A DNA stretch of 64,000 nt from the NCBI GenBank assembly GCA_023213395.1, contig CM041465.1, forward strand, positions 150,357,741 to 150,421,740. The letters are read 5' to 3'. Positions 23,916 through 35,480 of the stretch are shown piece after piece; position 1 is the first letter of the stretch; each line of letters begins with the position of its first letter. Position numbers and translations under genes: made by a program. Source of the stretch: Cycas panzhihuaensis. Lineage: Eukaryota; Cycadophyta. The notes under the pieces were generated by a model that was given only the letters and a program-made list of their open reading frames with translations, had not been told where the DNA came from and searched no databases.

Positions 23916-24263
23916 TGTGGTGATGCTTCATCACATAAGGTATTACATTAGTAGAGGTCAAGGTTAGTGAGGGTAAACGTTAAGGGAATTAAATAATAAA
24001 GAAATAGGGGATTCAGTATCTTAAAGGTAGGTGAATATATACTATGAGGAGAGAATGAGGCTTTTGATATATATTCTCCACCTTATGTATTAATGGTTAT
24101 GTTATATTAATGAAAATATTATTTTTGGAGCTTACTGCAATATGTCTTTATTTGTCTTTAGTGCACTTTATATCTATCTTTCACCCCATCCACCTCCATC
24201 ATTTTTAGGCTCTCTTGCTCTATTTTTGTATATTTGAGAGATAATAGGGTCAATCTGGTTATA
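23916..24263 (+). repeat. 3' LTR of the short LTR element
   Basis: Begins TGTGGTGATGCTTCAT after the purine tract and ends CTGGTTATA (CA to TA), followed by the target duplication copy. Confidence 0.85.
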
Positions 24264-24268
24264 GACTT

Positions 24269-26970
24269 ACAATGTGTGTTTAGCTCTCTACATCTACCTA
24301 ATGAGTACTATTCCATAATTCTAATTGACCCAATATCCCTTCAACATGGTGGCCTTTTCCATCACTTGGTTCTTCCATAATAACTTCAAATTTCACTTTA
24401 TTTATTTATTTTTTTGAATCTATATAGTTTATAACATAGTTGACTCCATATAAGCATTTGAATTTTAATGCCCTAGGGATCTACATACATGCTAGCACTA
24501 CTAGCTTCTTCTAATAAATTCCCCCTCTAATAAATTTCCTTGTCTCTAATGTATTTCTTAAATTTAGAACTAGCAGTGTAAACCCTACATAACTCTTATG
24601 TTTCTTTTTACCAATAGAACCTTAATAATAGAAAACACCCAACTTGTAATATTATATTCCATATCATAGATCCTTTCTTTTAGTGCTAAATACTTGATTG
24701 TATTTCTTCTTTATAATTTCTTGGAATATATTTATCCCTTCTGATATTATTTTAAATCTAGTCTACTATTTACTTATGTAAAAGGAGGTTTGCTTTTCTT
24801 AGTATGATACCTAAAGTCAAGGTACACTTAAGTAAAAAGAGACAAATACCAAACCACAACCAATAGTATCTTATGTGTGGTGAAAGCCTATGAGAGTATG
24901 ATCGCTAACTGTTCTTGAATATAACAAATTATATGACTTTCAATAAAGAAAAATTCTTGACTCGCAACATATATAAATATTACTTCTATTCTTTTGCTAA
25001 AAATAAATTAAATAGGTAATAAAGGAGACTCTTATTTGATTTAATGCTTGAGGACGTATGACCATTTTATGTGTGTATGTTTCCTTGTTATTTTGCTCAT
25101 GCAACTTCTTTCATTCCTTCTACTTATAAGGCAATATCATAAGAGAAATTGTTAAGGCAATTGTTGATCATTAGAGAAACCAAATACAAACCTATATGAG
25201 GGGAAGCAAGTGTGCTTCTATAGAGGGATAAGGCAATTATTTGTGTATGTATTTTGCATATATTTATTTGAGTGAGTAGCCACTTGACTAGTTCCTCCAA
25301 AGTAATAAATTAAAACGAGCAAAAAAGATACAAGGAAATGAAATAAAATGTGTGAGTAAATAAACAAAAATAAAATATAAAAGAAAGATCAAACTAAATA
25401 AATTGATCTAAATTCCACAACAAGAGTAATCTAAAACATCTTACTTGAGCACTAGCAAGTAACATGTGGCAACAATATGATTCATTCCAACCAAAAAATT
25501 TCATAAAGAAATCATATCAAAATTGAAGGTATTGAGGATATTTATAATGAAAATAAAGAGGACAATAAGGGGAAAAAAATCTCAAAACATATTGTGAGGT
25601 CAATATCTTAGACTAATGAACATTAATTGCATTATCTTTTAGGGATATTATAAAGTTAGTTTTGAGTGTCAAGAGACTAAACCAATGGAAAGAAGGTAGA
25701 ATTGTAAAAGGATTTTAACTTTCTTATGCAATGCTTATTTTTGACATATGATCAATGGATTTATATTTAATGAAGGAGATCTATATAATGGAGTATATAA
25801 AAATCAATAATTATATTTAACATTAAGGTAAAAAATGCAAAACAAAGATTAATGTAAGTGAAAAACCATAAAAACACTTATGTTGACCAAAATAAATTGT
25901 TGAGAGGGGCATAGACTTTTGTTTAACTTATAAGAATGTTGACTCAGAGGAGAACTTCACTATATGTTCAACTCATGTAAACTAACTCATAGGAGTACGA
26001 ACTTATATCAAGTCAAAATGGACGCTTAAAGAAGTTAAGAAAGAGTGTGAAATAATAACAAAAATCATGCAAGTGAAATAATAATAACTGAGAAATATTG
26101 TAATAGAAAAACTATATCAAGCGATTATTATAATTGAATGTATGACCTACAATGTTATGTCTCCATAATGAAGAGGGTATTATAGAGAATAAATCCCCTA
26201 TGATCATTAGTAAAAGAGGTGTAATATACATGAACAAACTAGGTAAATGCTCAATCACATGTAATGTGAGGCAGATGACAAGTAAATGCAAGTAATCAAA
26301 TATAACATCAGATAAATAATAAGCAATAATATGCTATGTAATACATATTTAACATTTAAGAGCAAAATCATATATACAATTCTTAGATTTTAGAAAAAAC
26401 ATCCAAAATTAAAGAAACATCTACTAGTTGAAGTAACCACCATATTCGTTTTGTTCCTTATAATATTACCACTCCAACTGGATCTCTTATCTTAATGTTT
26501 ATATTTAATTTTGGTTTTGTTTAAGTTTTCTATTTACCTTATCTTTGTCCTCCTCCCTTGCCTTTCCAATTATCATAAGTGTAGAGTGTTTTTCATTTTT
26601 CAAAATTATTTTGGGTGCCCCTAATAACACTAAGTAGGTCTCTTTTCTTTGCATGGCAAATTAACCCTAAGGAGGCAAGCGATAAACCCCCCTAAAAAAG
26701 TGTCATAATAACCCACTAATTCCATGGTGGAGTTTATGGATATTTTATAGCATGAACTCCTAAGCCTTTTTAGGAACTACTAAGTTACTAAAAGAAAATG
26801 TGGTCTAATGAAATTTCTAACATATTACAATCAACCAACGAAAATAAGAAACAACCATATAAAAAGTGGCAAAAATATATCTTTACAAATTTAAATTGGC
26901 TAGAGAAAAAACTTTATAATGGTCACATATCTTTATTACATTCCAAACAATTACTACTTGAGCTAACCTC
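24269..26970. other. AT-rich region upstream of the gene, nothing recognised
   Basis: About 2.7 kb with no open frame of note and no recognised coding, LTR or RNA signal. It probably consists of eroded transposable-element DNA. Confidence 0.4.
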
Positions 26971-26973
26971 CCT

Positions 26974-27047
26974 TCTCTCTCTCTCTCTCTCACTCACTCA
27001 CTCTCTCTCTCTCTCTCTCACACACACACATATATATATATATGTGT
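26974..27047. repeat. Compound (CT)n-(CA)n-(TA)n microsatellite at the gene's 5' side
   Basis: CT repeats with two interspersed CACT motifs, then CACACACACA, then TATATATATATA and a short GTGTG. It lies about 320 bases before the splice donor of the U5-40K leader, where the promoter is expected. The CT run resembles the pyrimidine patches common in plant core promoters, and the TA run could serve as TATA box. Both roles are inference. Confidence 0.85.
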
Positions 27048-27370
27048 GCACAAAATCTCATTTGCCTTGCCAAAAAATATACTTAACCCCAATGCATAAA
27101 GCTTCCGCGATGAGGTAGAAGGTCGCCAACACCCGGAACTCTGAGGTTTACAGAGGGAAATCCTCCAAAATTCCAATGAGAAGCGTCGGTGGTCGGGAAC
27201 GGGTGTTTTACATCCTTCGGTTTCACTCCTGTATAGCAGGAGCAAATCCCGTGTCAGTTTAATGTCTTGTGGGCATTTGTTGACCTGTGGAGAAGTAGAG
27301 ATCCAGAGATCAAGTGTGTCGACTCGAAGAATCAAGTGAAGCTCTGCGCAACAACTTGGACCGCTTCCAG
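27048..27370 (+). promoter_or_regulatory. Proximal promoter and 5'UTR exon 1 of the U5-40K gene
   Basis: Base composition shifts here to the more GC-rich genic type. The segment ends at CTTCCAG followed by GTATGT, a good splice donor at 27,371. The transcription start is not visible. If the TA run at 27,031-27,043 acts as TATA box, transcription would start near 27,070. Confidence 0.5.
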
Positions 27371-27838
27371 GTATGTTTTTCGCTCCTCTTCTTTCTGTTT
27401 TTATTTTTTCCGGTTTGGCCAATGTTTTTCCCGAGGGTTTCTTTGGTTTGCATATTTATCCGTAGCTTGAATTAAATGGTGCGAGGAAGTATTGTCCGCC
27501 GGGGGTTGAACCGGTGACCACGTGTTGGCAAATACCACCCGCCAAGAGTTAGGAGAAACACGCTTCATTTGCCATGGTATTGAAGTCCAAACACAACAAT
27601 ACGGAACGATGCCTAAATAACCCGCATAGGCCTTTAGAGTGTTTGGCTTAGGTTGTTGTTGCAGTACCGGAAACGCATAACGTTGAACAAATGTTTCCTG
27701 GTTTTCATACATTGAAACCCTAAATATGCTGTTTGGATGCTTGTGTCGTTTATTTCCGTGTATCTTCCAGTATTTTTATTTCAGTTCTTCCAAATGTTGC
27801 AAAGAGGCAATAAGTGAAATAATTGTTTTTTCTGTCAG
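27371..27838 (+). other. Probable 5'UTR intron of the U5-40K gene
   Basis: Donor GTATGT at 27,371; acceptor TTTTTTCTGTCAG ending at 27,838, preceded by a T-rich tract. Length 468 bases. A weaker alternative acceptor (TTTATTGACAG) ends at 27,885 and would remove most of the upstream ORF. Introns in the leader are common in plant housekeeping genes. Inferred from splice signals only. Confidence 0.65.
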
Positions 27839-27850
27839 GTCGAGTTTTAA

Positions 27851-27901
27851 ATGCAAGTTAGTTTTGCATCATTGTTTATTGACAGAAGTAGGGCACATTG
27901 A
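27851..27901 (+). CDS. Upstream ORF in the U5-40K leader (16 codons)
   Basis: The first ATG after the proposed 3' splice site opens a 16-residue frame, MQVSFASLFIDRSRAH, ending TGA at 27,901. That is 13 bases before the main ATG and in another frame. The peptide matches nothing I know. If translated it would reduce initiation at the main start or require reinitiation. It is present only if the 27,838 acceptor is used, because the 27,885 acceptor skips its ATG. Confidence 0.4.
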   Translation: MQVSFASLFIDRSRAH

Positions 27902-27914
27902 ACTTGGAATCACA

Positions 27915-28997
27915 ATGCTTGCTTTAAAGAGGGCGGCAGATGAGTCTTTGGTGCCAGCAAAAAGACAAAAGACAGAGTTGTCTACGGTCTCATATGGGAC
28001 TCTGCAATCATCATCTCAGAATGGAGTTCGTGGTGATGGTCCCCGACGGACATCCAGCTTGGAATCCCCAATTATGCTGTTGACTGGTCATCAAGGTGCC
28101 ATATATACAATGAAATTCAATCCATTGGGAACAGTGATTGCATCTGGATCGCATGATAAGGAGATTTTTCTGTGGAATGTGCATGGGGAATGTGAGAATT
28201 TTATGGTTTTGAAAGGCCACAAGAATGCTGTGTTGGACCTCCACTGGACAAGTGATGGTAGTCAAATCATTTCAGCAAGTCCTGATAAGACTCTTCGTGC
28301 TTGGGATGCTGATACCGGAAAGCAGATAAAGAAAATGGCAGAGCACTCATCTTTTGTGAATAGCTGTTGCCCTTCGCGGAGAGGCCCCCCTCTTGTAGTG
28401 AGTGGCTCTGATGATGGGACTGCAAAGCTCTGGGATTTGCGTCACAGAGGAGCTATTCAGACCTTTCCAGACAAGTATCAAATCACAGCTGTTGGATTCT
28501 CTGATGCTGCAGACAAGATCTTCACTGGTGGAATAGATAATGAAATTAAGGTGTGGGACCTGAGAAGAAATGAGGTCACAATGCATTTGCAAGGCCACAC
28601 GGACACTATTACAGGCATGCAATTGAGTCCGGATGGTTCTTATCTTCTCACTAATTCGATGGACTGTTCTCTCCGTATTTGGGATATGCGACCATATGCC
28701 CCACAGAATCGTTGTGTGAAAATCCTAACAGGGCATCAACACAATTTTGAAAAGAACCTGTTGAAATGTAGTTGGTCTTCTGATGGAAGCAAGGTCACAG
28801 CTGGTAGTTCAGATCGGATGGTCTATATATGGGACACAACCTCGCGTCGCATCTTGTACAAGCTTCCAGGTCATACAGGTTCGGTGAATGAGAGTGTTTT
28901 CCATCCCAAGGAGCCAATTATTGGTTCTTGCAGCAGTGACAAGCAGATATATTTAGGGGAGATCGAGTCTAGTGTAGGATATCAGGGCTCAGTGTAA
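27915..28997 (+). CDS. SNRNP40: U5 snRNP 40 kDa protein (SNRNP40/Prp8-binding WD40 protein)
   Basis: A seven-bladed WD40 propeller subunit of the U5 snRNP that associates with PRP8 and acts in the spliceosome in the nucleus. The CDS is a single uninterrupted frame of 360 codons, close to the usual length of about 345-360. A basic N-terminus (KRAADESLVPAKRQK, residues 5-19) looks like a bipartite nuclear signal. WD repeats run from about residue 56 to 350: GHQGAIYTMKFNP, GHKNAVLDLHW, EHSSFVNSCC, a divergent DKYQITAVGFS, GHTDTITGMQLSPDG, a HNFEKNLLKCSWS block and GHTGSVNESVFHP, each closing with W-D/N-type ends (LWDL, VWDL, IWDM, IWDT). The C-terminal GSCSSDKQIYLGEI is diagnostic of this family. 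The start at 27,915 is preferred because it begins the conserved N-terminus. The in-frame ATG at 27,726 lies in the proposed intron. This is the only intact gene in the window. Confidence 0.95.
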   Translation: MLALKRAADESLVPAKRQKTELSTVSYGTLQSSSQNGVRGDGPRRTSSLESPIMLLTGHQGAIYTMKFNPLGTVIASGSHDKEIFLWNVHGECENFMVLKGHKNAVLDLHWTSDGSQIISASPDKTLRAWDADTGKQIKKMAEHSSFVNSCCPSRRGPPLVVSGSDDGTAKLWDLRHRGAIQTFPDKYQITAVGFSDAADKIFTGGIDNEIKVWDLRRNEVTMHLQGHTDTITGMQLSPDGSYLLTNSMDCSLRIWDMRPYAPQNRCVKILTGHQHNFEKNLLKCSWSSDGSKVTAGSSDRMVYIWDTTSRRILYKLPGHTGSVNESVFHPKEPIIGSCSSDKQIYLGEIESSVGYQGSV

Positions 28998-30400
28998 GAA
29001 CAAAAAAGAGGATATGAGTGGAAGACCATTCTTTTACAGAATGGTTTTGCTGTTGATAAATTACCCATACATTGATATTTTGTAACTGGCTTTCTCTGAG
29101 GTCTGTCTGTGTCTTATGTTATATACAATCATGCTAGTGGAAGCTCTTGATTGTTTGTTCTTGAGACTGTCCCATGGTAGGCAGGAATTACAACATGTTT
29201 AACTATAGTGACCCAAAGGTTGTACCAACTTTGCGAATAATCTGCATTGACGAGATTGATCCTTCTGGAATTTTAGGTTGACGTTCTTCTTTCCAAATGT
29301 GTGTTTACACTGTTGATGATTTCTAAAATATGTAACTCGTGTTAAACTGGTCATTCAGTCTTTGTTTTTCAAGTTCTAAGGTCTTACTGTTCAAGCTTTT
29401 TACATGGGTAGGCCATATGCTTTGTTTGCAAATATTCTCCTTTTTGGCTTTTTAGTTTGGAGATGTCATGAGAGAACATTGTTGCCATTTAAGAAGCAAT
29501 GTATTACTTAGTTTGCATTGAAAGAAAATGGTAATTAGAGAAGGAAATCTGATGAATTTGTAAAAGTTATGGAAGCATTTAGACTTTTGAAAGCTTCCAC
29601 ATTTTGTTGAGAAACATTTATTGTCTTGCATGTGTGCATCTATTGGAGTTCATCTGTCCTGGCAGTAATGAAGTTGGTTTATAACTGACGTTGCTAGAAT
29701 GTAGAATACAGAACGTAGTATTGCAACTGGAATAGTATAGATTTCAAGTTTTGAAATGCCTGTTTGGTTGTTTGTCTTGTAGGGGAGTTGTGTCATAAAC
29801 AACAGCAAACACGCATTTTAATGTTGGCTTTATCATCGGTGCATGCTTCAATGATATGATAATGCCAATCATTGACATACTAGAGCTAGATTACAGTTAT
29901 ATATTGTTGTATAGGAAATTAAATTAAAACACTTAATTATGGGTGTGGGCAAATTGTGCCATATGATATAACTGGGATGGAACTAGAAAGTCAGCTTGTT
30001 ATCCATATTCAATATTGGTGGATATAACTATATAGTGATGCACGAATCCTATGGGATCACTATGTAATATATCCTGTTTAGAACTTGATGCAGAATATAT
30101 TTATGACTGTTCAGAAACAAAGGAGAGCACCAGTCAACAATTGCATGGCTTTCAACTTAAGTCATTAAGATCCCTGAATAATAAATACCAACAAAGCCTT
30201 ATGTAATAAGCATATATTTTTGTTTGCTCTTGATGCAGCGATTCCAATGGGATTGACTGTTAACTTCTACAAAATAATAATAATAGGAAACAAATGGCAT
30301 ATAATACATCTGAAAATACCACTGAAATGAATAACATGGATTTTCATCTATATCCGAAATTTTGATGATCACATAATAACAAGAGTCTTCAACAGGGTTT
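28998..30400 (+). other. 3'UTR and downstream flank of the U5-40K gene
   Basis: No further coding sequence recognised. The T/G-rich sequence just after the stop is typical of a plant 3'UTR, but I could not choose a single poly(A) site. From about 29,900 the composition drifts to element-like DNA, and the 3' LTR of the following minus-strand Gypsy may lie at the right edge. Confidence 0.45.
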
Positions 30401-31083
30401 AATTTCAATTTGATAAGTCACTGTGTGTTGCAACTAATAAATGTGGGCCTTTTTGAGAAAATGAACCTTTAGAGATGTCTTCTCTAAGAGAGAGTTGGAA
30501 CTATTTTTTATGAGATTATGAAGGGCCTTTTGTGCTCTTGTTGTATAACATTCTTTGCCTGCACAGCCTGGGAACTTAACAGTTTGTTCATGTCATCTTT
30601 CACCCTTCCATGTTGCACCTTTTACTTGTTCTTTTATTTGATCAAGTATTCATTGGTTTGTTAAGGAAAGAGTTGTTTAGTTTGATCTTAATAACACCCT
30701 TGGACTTTAATTAAAGACCCTAATTCATCCAAATGTGGAGCTACAGTCTCTCTGATTTCTTTTTTCAAGCAATATATGCGAAAATAGTTGGGAATTCTCT
30801 TAGAAGGAGGTCTAGCTCATATGGTACCTAGACTATTTTCTTTTTTCTATATATTGAAAGGGTTGTAGAATTTTGGCTCCAAGTTTTGTTTGCTGTCTTC
30901 TTCATTATGGTCTGTTTGTATGATTGAAGCCTTAGGAATACCCAACCCCCTATTTCAAAGGATCCAATTGATTTGTGTAAGTTCTCATGATGTTTCAGCC
31001 TATTCTTTGCCGTATTAAAGTTGTCTTTTAGGATATTAATAATGTCTCATGTCTGTTGTAGTTGTGTTCTTATTGCAGGTGTC

Positions 31084-31275
31084 TTTGATTGAGATACCAT
31101 ATATATTGGTCAAGGAGGATCATAACCATAAAGTGCCTTTGATGTTGCCTGTTGTTGATATGGTCTTATTGTGAGAGCTTTTGATTGATATAACATATAT
31201 GTTGGTGAGGGAGTATTGTAACGATAAAGTCCCTTGAATGGTGGCGTTAATTAGCATGCTGCATTATAACACCAT
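31084..31275. repeat. Imperfect 96 bp tandem duplication in Gypsy H integrase
   Basis: Two copies start at 31,084 and 31,180 (TTTGATTGA-ATA-CATATAT-TTGGT). The first 60 bases are clearly similar; the rest is weaker. On the minus strand each copy encodes a version of the Gypsy GLYRYN/ALYGY-type integrase motif, so part of the integrase coding region has been duplicated. Confidence 0.55.
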
Positions 31276-31454
31276 TTTACTAGGTGTGACCATTTATGTT
31301 ATTGGGGCTGACTGTTAGATGCAATGTTTTATAGGTAAACTTTTAGGCATTTGTTGATAATTTCTGTTTGTCCATCTATTTGGGTCTGGTATGTTGGGTT
31401 CAATAATTTAGTGTTGTCTTAATTAAATATTTCCTTTGAAAAATTACTAGTGAA

Positions 31455-31508
31455 CTGGAGGTCCTTATTAATTACTATTTACTGGAGATCCTTATTAATT
31501 ACTATTTA
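31455..31508. repeat. 27 bp tandem duplication in Gypsy H integrase
   Basis: Two 27-base units starting CTGGAGGTCCTTATTAATTA and CTGGAGATCCTTATTAATTA begin at 31,455 and 31,482, with one difference. The unit length is a multiple of three, so nine codons of the integrase IVSD-type segment are repeated without shifting the frame. Confidence 0.85.
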
Positions 31509-33100
31509 CTTGTGGGAACCCATGGATCTGATGAAAACTTCAACAATTTAAGCACCTTTGAAACTTGACCCAATGCCTCAGAAATGCACTTGTTTTTTTT
31601 TTTTTTGTTAATCTATAAATGACCACAAAGCTGAGCATTCTTTTCCATTGATTTGGCAAACCAATGATAAAGTTAATGGAGGTTTCCTCCTATTTGTGCT
31701 TTGGAATGTGAAGTGGCTGCATCAACCTTGGTGATTCAACATTTCCCCTTTTTCACCTTTGGCACATCTCACGCTATGATACAAAATTGTTGATATATTT
31801 TTTCATGCCCTGCTATTAAAAAGATTGCTTGATGTTGCATAAGTCTTGTTAATATTAGTGTGTTCTACCATTGGGGAAGAATGGCATTTGTGTAGGACTA
31901 TGGTCTAGAATTTAGATGTGAATATTAGGTATATCTTTCCTTTCTACCATAGAATGCCATTTTCCAATTCAAACAAATTTTCCCTTAGAAGAGCTTATTT
32001 GTAGTCTTCAAGAGAGTGATTGTGTTTTTTAATTTTGTGAGAGTATTCCTTCTCTACTTCTATCCAAAATGGTTCACTGTTTAAGAAAATATTTAACGTT
32101 GCCATAGCCAATCTTGTTTTGGAATTTGCTTTCCATTAGTTATGAACCCCAGTTAGTGGTGGTGTAGATAATTGGCAGTGTCTCCTCCTTCTGTATATGC
32201 TTGCGTTTTTCTTTGCTCTTGAATGCGATGGGATGCCTTATTGTATCAAGATTGCCCCTAACCCATTCCTAGTATAAAGTGTTTTGAGAAATCTAGTGTT
32301 GCAAGGATGGGTGTATGGTTTCCACTACTTAAGGTATGTAAATACTTACTTTGCCTTAGTGTCCCTTGTAAAATTGTTTTTTTTGTTAACTTAGTTAATG
32401 GTACTATTGGATGTGCAAACCCCTTGATAAGCTTTATGTAAAACCTTATGGCTCCTAAGAACCTCGTGACCACAGATACATTCCTCAAATTCAGTGAATC
32501 TAATATGCTTTGAATCTTCTTTGTGTCAAGCTTGACACTCGATATCATGTGGGCAAAGTGTTTTGGGTTCTTGCTTATTCAAGATGCACTTGGCCTCATT
32601 TGCAAACAAGGCATTTTCTTGCAAGGTTGAAAGCACTTGTTCGACATGTTGTATATGTTCTTGTTAACTTTTACTATATACCAATGTCATCAATGATCAC
32701 AAGAACAAACGTTGTAAGATTAAGTTGAAGTACCTTGCTCATTATTGCCTAAAGATAGCTATTGTTTTAGATAGACCAAATGACATGGCTTTGAGTTTAT
32801 AATGACATTTGTACATTCTGTAAGTCATTTTAAGCATATCTTTGGTTCTTATTCAAGTTTGATGGTAACTCGATTAGATTAATCTTAGTAAAATATTATG
32901 TTCCATGTAGTTGGCTTGAGAGATTATCAATGCATGGAATAAAGAAATGGTACTTGATGATGGCTTTATTCAACAGTCGATAATCCACACACATTGTGAA
33001 TGATTCATCATTCGTAGGTATGAATATCCCTAGTGTTACAAATGGGCTCTTGCTTGGTATAATGGTACTATATTTTTGCAAATCTCATGTCAACTTTTTT

Positions 33101-35020
33101 ATCCCAATCTTGTGATGATAGGAATGCCTACAAGGTCAAGGTGTTGATAAGAGCATGTCTAGTTTGAGCGCATTGATGTGCTCCATCAATCATTAGGAGG
33201 TAGTTCCTTTGGTCACTATTTGAATACTCCTAGAAAATCATGAAGCCCCATATGCTTCTTGGTACTTCTAAAACTTTAGGTAACATGATGGCATAACAAT
33301 TGATAATGCACCCTTATAGAGCCTTTTTGAATATCTTTATTGCTTGATGTGATGACACTTGTTGATTGGTTGTTATAGGTGGGGCTTGTAATTTGTATTT
33401 CTTCCTGTTCTAGTGAAATATTATGAATAACCTATGGTAATTTTTGAAGAATTTATGGCATGTTCTTTTATTATAGTTGCAATTTTGTTTTCCAATGGAG
33501 GTCAACTTCTAAAGAGGTAATAATTTAATATGCTATAAGGTTGGGTTTACCTAGTATCAGTTAATAACTTTGGCTTGAAATCAATTGTTATTGAGTCTCT
33601 CATTTATAAGGAACTAGGGGGTTACTTGACAAATCATCTTTAGAGATTCTTTACTTTAGTTCTTTGAAAGGAGGTGTGTATTTTGAGTTTCTGTCACACT
33701 CTCGTCTCCCAAATGACACCACACCCTACCAAAACTTGCGTATAATGTCCACAGATGAAGGTGGTTAGTCTACCTTACTTTCCACTATTGCATATTGAGT
33801 TGAGGAATTACCTTGCTATAGAGCCTTTACACATGCCAATACACATGTGATGTCTTTAGACTACTTGAGCTTGTAAGGGTACACAATGAAATGATAGGAT
33901 CAGAGTGTCACATAGTGCTAGTTGTCCGGAGATCCATAAAAACTAACACATACAATATGACAATAGTATGCATGCATGGGTTTCATAGTGATGAACATAA
34001 AATCTAAATGACATCATTAGCATTTATAATATCTCATAAAATGTGGATGGAAACATGTTACAATTATCTATCATGAAATTTAGTAAAAGCATTCGTATAA
34101 ATTTTAAACAACCAAACTTATTTTTGGAATGAGAAAACTAAATTGCTTACCACCCAACCAACTAGAATCTTAGTCTCAGCTCATCCTTGGGTAACCATAA
34201 TAGTAGTATAATGGCTTAGATCTCATAATAACAATAGTCCAAGGCTTAGAATGAAACTATGGCTCCATAATACAAAACTATGACTTACTAATATGCCACA
34301 TTCACACTCATATCATGGCATTGACCACATCATAAGTACATAGCATATAATTTCACTACACAAAGAAAACCAAGACATTTGACCATGGTGGAGCACTTGT
34401 CCTTATGTTAGAATGTGTTTCATATCACATGCTGCCCCAAACCATCATAACCCCTTGGTACCATGCCAAGATTCAAAAGCTAATTAGGTTTTCTACTACA
34501 AACCAAATCCATACAAAACACGATAGGCCTTAAACTAGCGGCATCACATCATATGAAGTGTACATATATAGATAACCTATGGCATTTTGCCATAATTTCT
34601 TTGTCATCACACTAAGGTCCTTTAAAATTACACCAAAGTTAGGCAGTCACACTCACAAATAATAAGGTAATAGCTCTAGCTACTAACTAGTATTTTACAC
34701 CACCTATCACTCGAAGCGAATGAAACCCTTGGTATTACACCATAGTTAGATACCTATACTAATAAACTATGGTAGAACACTTCTTGAGATTATAAAAACA
34801 AGCCATTGTTGCTCTTATAAACATAGACATTACATCTAATAGAAAAGTAATAACACCCTCATATTTGCAAATGGTCCATATCACTTACAACTCCAGATAA
34901 TCAAAACCTCTTGAGATCTTCAAATTCCAATCACTACGCCCATAGAGTAATAATACCTTTATTTTAACATGAATTCCATACCATATGCTACCTTGAAAAT
35001 TGAAGCCCTATGCATCTATA
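33101..35020. other. Unassigned region between Gypsy H and element D
   Basis: 33,100-33,700 should hold the protease and gag of Gypsy H by position, but nothing clear is readable. 33,900-35,000 is AT-rich, with many short CATA- and ATGGCA-type phrases and no coding similarity. Confidence 0.35.
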
Positions 35021-35387
35021 TGTTGGTGTCCTTCGTCACGTATGAAATAGGCACAAGAATTACAACAGGTTGTAACTGTTCATCACAATACAGAGACATG
35101 AAGATGTGAGAGAGAGAACCATTATCATTACATTATGACAGGTCGCTCTGGTCCTCTCACAACCAGAGATGACCCAGAACAGTACACATAGGAGTAGAAT
35201 TTACACAGTAGGCACAAAATACAAATAGCTACATTCCATGCGACAATGGACAGAGGATTACATTTGACTCAAAAGAACTGTCACCCATCTCTTTATAATA
35301 TGATATTTGTACTTACTGTAACTTTGAGTTAGTTGCAATCGTTCTCAATATAAACAAAAGGGGTTGCAACTCAAACCGTCGTACACA
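35021..35387 (-). repeat. 3' LTR of element D
   Basis: Plus-strand edges TGTTGGTGTCC and CGTACACA. It matches 48,091-48,457 over its full length and is bounded inside by the purine tract. It contains GTTGCAAC near 35,363 and related GTTGTAAC near 35,067. Confidence 0.9.
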
Positions 35388-35480
35388 TCTCTCCCTTTAC
35401 AAAACTTACAAGTATTCTTACTTGTAAGTCTAAAATTCAAAAAATAAGAAAACAATATAGGACAAATTAACTTTCCATCT

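Larger units (their letters stand above)
22089..24263 (+). mobile_element. Short LTR element without pol
   Basis: Two similar LTRs (22,089-22,429 and 23,916-24,263) flank a 1.5 kb interior. The target duplication is GACTC (22,084-22,088) against GACTT (24,264-24,268), one C/T difference. A PBS-like TGGTGTTAGAGTG follows the left LTR at 22,432, a decayed form of TGGTATCAGAGC. A purine tract (AAGGGGGGAGGAAA) precedes the right LTR. The interior has no RT, integrase or protease motif. A broken acidic frame around 23,300-23,760 is unrecognised. This fits a non-autonomous Copia-type element; which partner mobilised it is unknown. Confidence 0.85.
30450..33100 (-). pseudogene. Minus-strand Gypsy H pol (RT to chromodomain-like tail)
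   Basis: Reading from 33,100 down. RT is present with IIPSKSPF, MCVDYRLLNKAIIKYHF and IDNLSSQLHG (32,896-33,060). The RT/RNase H connection has LGAIRFYIKLIKGFAH, PLTKLTKK and LATLDFSKHF (32,258-32,470). The integrase has LMQPLHIPKHK, TSINFIIGLP (about 31,650-31,720), VINKDLQFTS and YQTQIDGQTEIINKCL (31,330-31,480). The integrase C-terminus and chromodomain-like tail have EPKFYNPFNI, CLKKEIRETVAPHLDEL and EYLIK (30,640-30,890). This tail type is that of plant chromoviruses. Stops and small tandem duplications break the frame throughout. Boundaries and LTRs are not resolved. Confidence 0.8.

Noticed and set aside
27018-27422. Minus-strand 134-codon frame over the gene's promoter and first exon
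   Set aside because: No similarity to known proteins. It ends in the CT/TA microsatellite and overlaps the splice donor of the plus-strand gene.
27726-27914. 63-residue N-terminal extension in frame with the U5-40K CDS
   Set aside because: A strong 3' splice site lies inside it at 27,838, its residues are not conserved in the family, and starting at 27,915 gives the normal N-terminus and length.
28011-28622. Antisense open frames inside the U5-40K CDS
   Set aside because: Shadows of a conserved coding sequence on the opposite strand.
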